Source of the DNA: Eubacteriales bacterium
Lineage (GTDB): Bacteria > Bacillota > Clostridia > Lachnospirales > Lachnospiraceae
DNA: 44,467 nt
NCBI GenBank assembly: GCA_030524455.1
Contig: JAUNGT010000023.1
Location: 1-44,467 of the forward strand
Direction: 5' to 3'
This document shows, in pieces, positions 41,468 through 44,467 of the stretch. Both the position numbers and the translations under genes were made by a program. Numbering within the stretch: the first letter of the stretch is position 1; each line of letters begins with the position of its first letter. The notes beneath the pieces were generated by a model that was not told where the DNA came from, did not search any database, and saw only the letters and a program-made list of their open reading frames with translations.

Positions 41468-41934
41468 GATTTCTCCCTCTTTCCGGCAATCGCCCCGACC
41501 GCGGCCCTGAAAAAGCCCTGCGGGATCTCAAACACGATCACAATGCCCAGAACGATCGCCACCGCCACCTTCAGCGCCAGAAAGCCTCTCCGGGACGCCT
41601 CCTCCAGCTGATTTGTGACCACATAATAGGAGGTCCAGTAAATTCCCGCCCCCGGCACCAGCGGCAAAATCCCGCTGATCAGAAAGATCGTCACCGGGCA
41701 GCGTTCCAGCACCGCAAAAAAACGGGACAGCAAAATCACCAGCATTGTGGCAAAAAACACCACATACGGCTCCGACCACAGCTCCAGCATCTGCCAGAGC
41801 ACCACATATACGGCCCAGCCCGCGCCGCCGATCACACCGCAGTAGGGGTAATAGCGCGTCGGAACGCCGAAAATCGCACCGAAGGCCACCGTCCCGATCC
41901 CGGCCGCCAGAATCTGTGTCAAAAGCGTCGTCAC
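41464..41934 (-). CDS. Threonine/serine exporter, small membrane subunit (ThrE_2/DUF3815)
   Basis: 156 residues, five membrane helices (about 5-25, 32-50, 57-75, 82-103, 120-145). The central GILPLVPGAGIYWTSYYVV motif is the ThrE_2 signature. It forms, with the next protein upstream, the split version of the ThrE amino-acid exporter. The start overlaps the large subunit by 4 bp. Confidence 0.88.
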   Translation of the reverse strand: MTTLLTQILAAGIGTVAFGAIFGVPTRYYPYCGVIGGAGWAVYVVLWQMLELWSEPYVVFFATMLVILLSRFFAVLERCPVTIFLISGILPLVPGAGIYWTSYYVVTNQLEEASRRGFLALKVAVAIVLGIVIVFEIPQGFFRAAVGAIAGKREKS

Positions 41935-42716
41935 AGCACGATCCCTCCTGTCAAATGATGATAAATGCTGATGGTAAAGCCCACTCCCGCCGCCAGGGAC
42001 AAAAAGACGAGCAGCGCGTCGATCATGCGCACGGTCCCGGAAATATAGTCCCCGTCCGCGATATCCCGTATTCCGTTGGTGAAGGCCAGTCCGGGCACCA
42101 GCGGCATGATCGCGCCGCTGATAATATGGCTTAAATCAAGGCCCAGCGGAAGACGCACCAGAAAAATCCCCAGCACGGTAATCACCATGCCGCCTCCGAT
42201 ATTTTCCACAATCTTGGAGCATCTTCCGCTGACGCAGAGCAGATACACATACAAAAGACAGCCGATGGCAAAGGCGGCCAGACAGTCCCGGACCGTTCCG
42301 CCGAACATCAGGCAGAAGCTGCCGCTGCCGATTCCGGACATCAGCACCCTCACCCAGGGCCTTTTGCCGGGCGCGGTGCGGATCTGTTCCAGACGCTCCC
42401 GGATCCGCGGAAGATCATAGCGGCCCTCCACGATCTCCCGGGAGAGCTGATTGACCGCCGCCACCCGGTAAAGCTGCGCGCCCCGCACAGGGATGTGCTT
42501 TACCCGGGCAAATACCTTTTCCCGGGAGCTGCCTGCCGTCAGGAAAATGCCGTTGCTCAGCACAAAGGCATTCTCCGACTCCACGCCAAAGTGTCCGCAG
42601 ATCCGGTCGATGGTCTCCTCCACGCGGAAAATCTCCGCGCCGTTCTCCAGCAAAATATGTCCGGCCTCCATGGCCACATCCAGGACCTCCCGCTGATCCG
42701 CCCGTTCCTCGCCCAA
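41931..42716 (-). CDS. Threonine/serine exporter, large subunit (ThrE/DUF1212)
   Basis: 261 residues. The N-terminal 115 residues are cytoplasmic: VLDVAMEAGHILLENGAEIFRVEETIDRICGHFGVE is the ThrE hallmark. Five membrane helices follow (about 120-255) with ISGAIMPLVPGLAFTNGIRDIADGDYISG. Together with the small subunit it should export threonine and serine. It lies 30 bp after the aminotransferase gene in the same direction. Confidence 0.9.
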   Translation of the reverse strand: MGEERADQREVLDVAMEAGHILLENGAEIFRVEETIDRICGHFGVESENAFVLSNGIFLTAGSSREKVFARVKHIPVRGAQLYRVAAVNQLSREIVEGRYDLPRIRERLEQIRTAPGKRPWVRVLMSGIGSGSFCLMFGGTVRDCLAAFAIGCLLYVYLLCVSGRCSKIVENIGGGMVITVLGIFLVRLPLGLDLSHIISGAIMPLVPGLAFTNGIRDIADGDYISGTVRMIDALLVFLSLAAGVGFTISIYHHLTGGIVL

Positions 42717-42746
42717 AGCAGTCCCCTCCGCTAAAATAAAATCTGT

Positions 42747-44033
42747 TTACTTCGTCTCCAGAAGCTTCTCCACGCTCACCAGTCTGACACACAGCACAAA
42801 CAGCTCGGTGGCCGTGATCAGCTCCTCAATCGGCGGGAAGGAAGGCGCGATCCGGATATTGGAATCGTGGGGATCCTTCTTGTAGGGATAGGTTGCCCCC
42901 GCTCCGGTCATCACGACGCCGGCCTCCTTCGCCTTTGCGACAATCGCCTTCGCGCAGCCGTCCATCGCCTCAAAGGAGATGAAATAGCCGCCGTGGGGCT
43001 TGGTCCAGGAGCCGATCTCCAGCCCGGAAAGCTCGCGGTCCAAAATCTCCAGCACTGCCTCGAACTTGGGACGCATGATATCCGCATGCTTCTTCATCTG
43101 CGTCTCGATGCCGTGAATATTTTTAAAATAGCGCACATGACGCAGCTGGTTGAGCTTATCATGACCGATGGTCTGAATCGTCAGATGCCTGCGCAGATCG
43201 TCCAGGTTCCCCCTGGAAGCCGAGATCGCCGCCACGCCGGAGCCGGGAAAGCTGATCTTGCTGGTGGAGCTGAACTTATATACCATATCGGGATTGCCCG
43301 CCTTCTCACACTCGGACAACAGCTCCAGGATCACATCCTGCGGCTGGTCATAGAGGTGATGCACGTTGTAGGCATTGTCCCAGAAAATGCGGAAGTCCTT
43401 CGCTGCGGGCTTCAGAGCGGCAAAACGGCGCACCGTCTCATCGGAATAGGTGTAGCCCTGGGGGTTGGAATACTTGGGCACGCACCAGATTCCCTTGATC
43501 GCCTCATCCTCGCTCACCAGCTTCTCCACCATATCCATGTCCGGCCCATCGGGCGTCATGGGCACGTTGATCATCTCGATCCCGAAATATTCCGTGATCG
43601 CAAAATGCCGGTCATAACCGGGCACCGGGCAGAGGAATTTCACCTTGTCCAGCTTACACCAGGGCGTCATTCCCATCACTCCATGCGTGTAGGCGTGGCT
43701 CACCACGTCGAACATCACGTTCAGGCTGGAGTTTCCATAGATGATAATATTATCTGCAGGCACCTCGATCAGCTCGCCCAAAAGCCGCTTTGCCTCCGGA
43801 ATGCCGTCGATCACACCGTAATTGCGGCAGTCGATTCCCGCCTCGCACTTTAAATCCGTAAAGCTGTCCAGCACATCCATCATTCCCATGGAGAGATCCA
43901 GCTGCGCTGCGCTGGGCTTTCCTCTGGACATATCCAGCTTCAGCCCCTTTCCCTGAAACTCCCTGTACTGCGCCTCCAGGCGGCTCTTCTCCTGCAGCAG
44001 CTCTTCCTTGCTTAAGTTCTTGTAAGCTGTCAT
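42747..44033 (-). CDS. Class I aminotransferase, Asp-aminotransferase Ic (PF12897) type
   Basis: 428 residues from the ATG at 44033 (MTAYKNLSKEELL, SD aaggag). The family's own motifs are present: LDMSRGKPSAAQLDLSMGM, NYGVIDGIPEAKRLLGELI, NSSLNVMFDV, VPKYSNPQGYTYSD, FWDNAYNVHHL, and the PLP lysine in FSSTSKISFPGSG, with HGGYFISFE near the end. Such enzymes transaminate aspartate or related amino acids. The ThrE exporter downstream hints at amino-acid metabolism. The gene has its own promoter. Confidence 0.9.
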   Translation of the reverse strand: MTAYKNLSKEELLQEKSRLEAQYREFQGKGLKLDMSRGKPSAAQLDLSMGMMDVLDSFTDLKCEAGIDCRNYGVIDGIPEAKRLLGELIEVPADNIIIYGNSSLNVMFDVVSHAYTHGVMGMTPWCKLDKVKFLCPVPGYDRHFAITEYFGIEMINVPMTPDGPDMDMVEKLVSEDEAIKGIWCVPKYSNPQGYTYSDETVRRFAALKPAAKDFRIFWDNAYNVHHLYDQPQDVILELLSECEKAGNPDMVYKFSSTSKISFPGSGVAAISASRGNLDDLRRHLTIQTIGHDKLNQLRHVRYFKNIHGIETQMKKHADIMRPKFEAVLEILDRELSGLEIGSWTKPHGGYFISFEAMDGCAKAIVAKAKEAGVVMTGAGATYPYKKDPHDSNIRIAPSFPPIEELITATELFVLCVRLVSVEKLLETK

Positions 44034-44077
44034 GGTATTCTCCTTCCGCTTTGTCATCTTTTCAACTTCTTTCATAC

Positions 44078-44105
44078 ATTATCCACAATTCGGAAATGCT
44101 GTCAA
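44078..44105 (-). promoter_or_regulatory. Promoter of the aminotransferase-ThrE-DUF6472 operon
   Basis: Minus strand: TTGACA (44105-44100), 16-bp spacer, GATAAT (44083-44078), about 40 bp before the start codon. Confidence 0.75.
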
Positions 44106-44118
44106 GCATTTCCCTTAT

Positions 44119-44148
44119 AAATTCACTCCCGGCAAATTCACTCCCGGC
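44119..44148. repeat. Tandem 15-bp direct repeat
   Basis: aaattcactcccggc occurs twice without spacer (44119-44133, 44134-44148). The second unit runs into the remnant ggctggctgaac, so this resembles the end of another copy of the 44162-44350 element. Confidence 0.7.
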
Positions 44149-44161
44149 TGGCTGAACATTG

Positions 44162-44350
44162 GTAACAGTTCAGCCAGCGCCATTCGCAAAGTCGCGCTAA
44201 CGCGCTTTCCGCCGCTACGCGGCTACCTGTGGAATAAGGCGGAACGCCGTTTCCTGCTCATCATCGGGCGCTCCCTCAGCCGGGAGCAACCGGCCAAAAT
44301 TCGTGCGAGCACGATTTTTGCCGTCCACTCCCGGCTGGCTGAACTGTTGC
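44162..44350. mobile_element. MITE-like element with IS66-type ends
   Basis: Left end GTAACAGTTCAGCCAGC (44162-44178), right end its inverse with one mismatch (44334-44350), 189 bp in total. It is flanked by direct repeats GAACATTG (44154-44161 and 44351-44358). GTAA ends and 8-bp target duplications are the hallmarks of IS66-family insertion. The inside is not coding and has many small GC hairpins (e.g. cgcg-ctaa-cgcg, ccgc-tac-gcgg, cgtgc-ga-gcacg). It lies between the tRNA terminator and the aminotransferase promoter. Confidence 0.75.
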
Positions 44351-44358
44351 GAACATTG

Positions 44359-44383
44359 AAAAAAGCCCTGCTTGCCGCAGGGC
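44359..44383 (-). terminator. Terminator after tRNA-Thr
   Basis: Minus strand: gccctgc-ggcaa-gcagggc stem followed by TTTTTT, directly downstream of the tRNA gene. Confidence 0.9.
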
Positions 44384-44395
44384 CTTCCTGTTGAA

Positions 44396-44467
44396 AGCTG
44401 GAAAAGGGACTCGAACCCTCGACCTACTGATTACGAATCAGTTGCGCTACCAACTGCGCTATTCCAG
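44396..44467 (-). tRNA. tRNA-Thr (anticodon CGT), first base outside the window
   Basis: The minus strand folds as a cloverleaf: acceptor 3' arm ttccagc pairs with 5' (G)CTGGAA, of which the first G lies outside; D arm gcgc-agttggta-gcgc; anticodon arm actga-TTCGTAA-tcagt with anticodon CGT; T arm gaggg-ttcgagt-ccctt. CCA is not encoded. It would read ACG codons. Confidence 0.93.

Overview
The window looks like a chromosomal segment of a gut-type Clostridia, most probably a Lachnospiraceae (Clostridium cluster XIVa-like). Pointers are the long-form PRPP synthetase, the one-step meso-DAP dehydrogenase, the DUF512 radical-SAM gene beside der/plsY/gpsA, the split ThrE exporter with a DUF6472 partner, DUF3737, and Gram-positive promoters and Shine-Dalgarno sites. 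This placement rests on family recognition, not on a database search.

Accessory half (1-17.6 kb). It opens with a duplicated C-terminal piece of an Rpn/PD-(D/E)XK nuclease-transposase; the second copy is split by a small inverted-repeat element with a target duplication. A tight seven-gene operon follows on the minus strand (7212 to 1313): SDR, MalY/PatB-type aminotransferase, cyclophilin-like secreted protein, a MerR C-terminal module without DNA-binding domain, alpha/beta hydrolase, FMN reductase, and a flavodoxin-aldo/keto reductase-ferredoxin fusion. A LysR gene is divergent to it, with clear back-to-back promoters. Next come DUF3737, short gene remnants, an AT-rich island (GntR/YtrA regulator, ABC pair, secreted protein), and a TetR-controlled cluster (KTR zinc protein, two ABC exporter halves, and a frameshifted MptD-type ECF component whose partners are missing).

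Core half (17.6-44.5 kb). Two linked membrane proteins of unknown role follow gpsA, plsY, der and a DUF512 gene, all on the minus strand. Divergent prs ends at a strong terminator. Then come a cell-wall block (PPTase, GH25 lysozyme with three SH3 domains, ddh, amidase), hisS-aspS, a divergent purine-type NCS2 permease, a CNNM/CorC protein, YibE/F, a secreted metallophosphoesterase, a large membrane-anchored coiled-coil protein with a Glu/Thr-rich tandem-repeat tail, DUF6472, the ThrE pair, a class I aminotransferase and a tRNA-Thr at the edge.

Most unusual items. (1) Two small mobile elements with related terminal repeats and 8-bp target duplications (729-861; 44162-44350, with IS66-like ends), plus a 43-nt module of the first that recurs at 35.8 kb. 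(2) A roughly 340-nt structured leader with its own promoter, promoter-embedded dyad and terminator-like hairpin ahead of the unknown coiled-coil protein (40859-41236). (3) An aspS terminator whose 3' arm contains the Shine-Dalgarno of the next gene. (4) A CorC leader with mutually exclusive helices. (5) The three-domain redox fusion and the headless MerR inside the LysR-linked operon.
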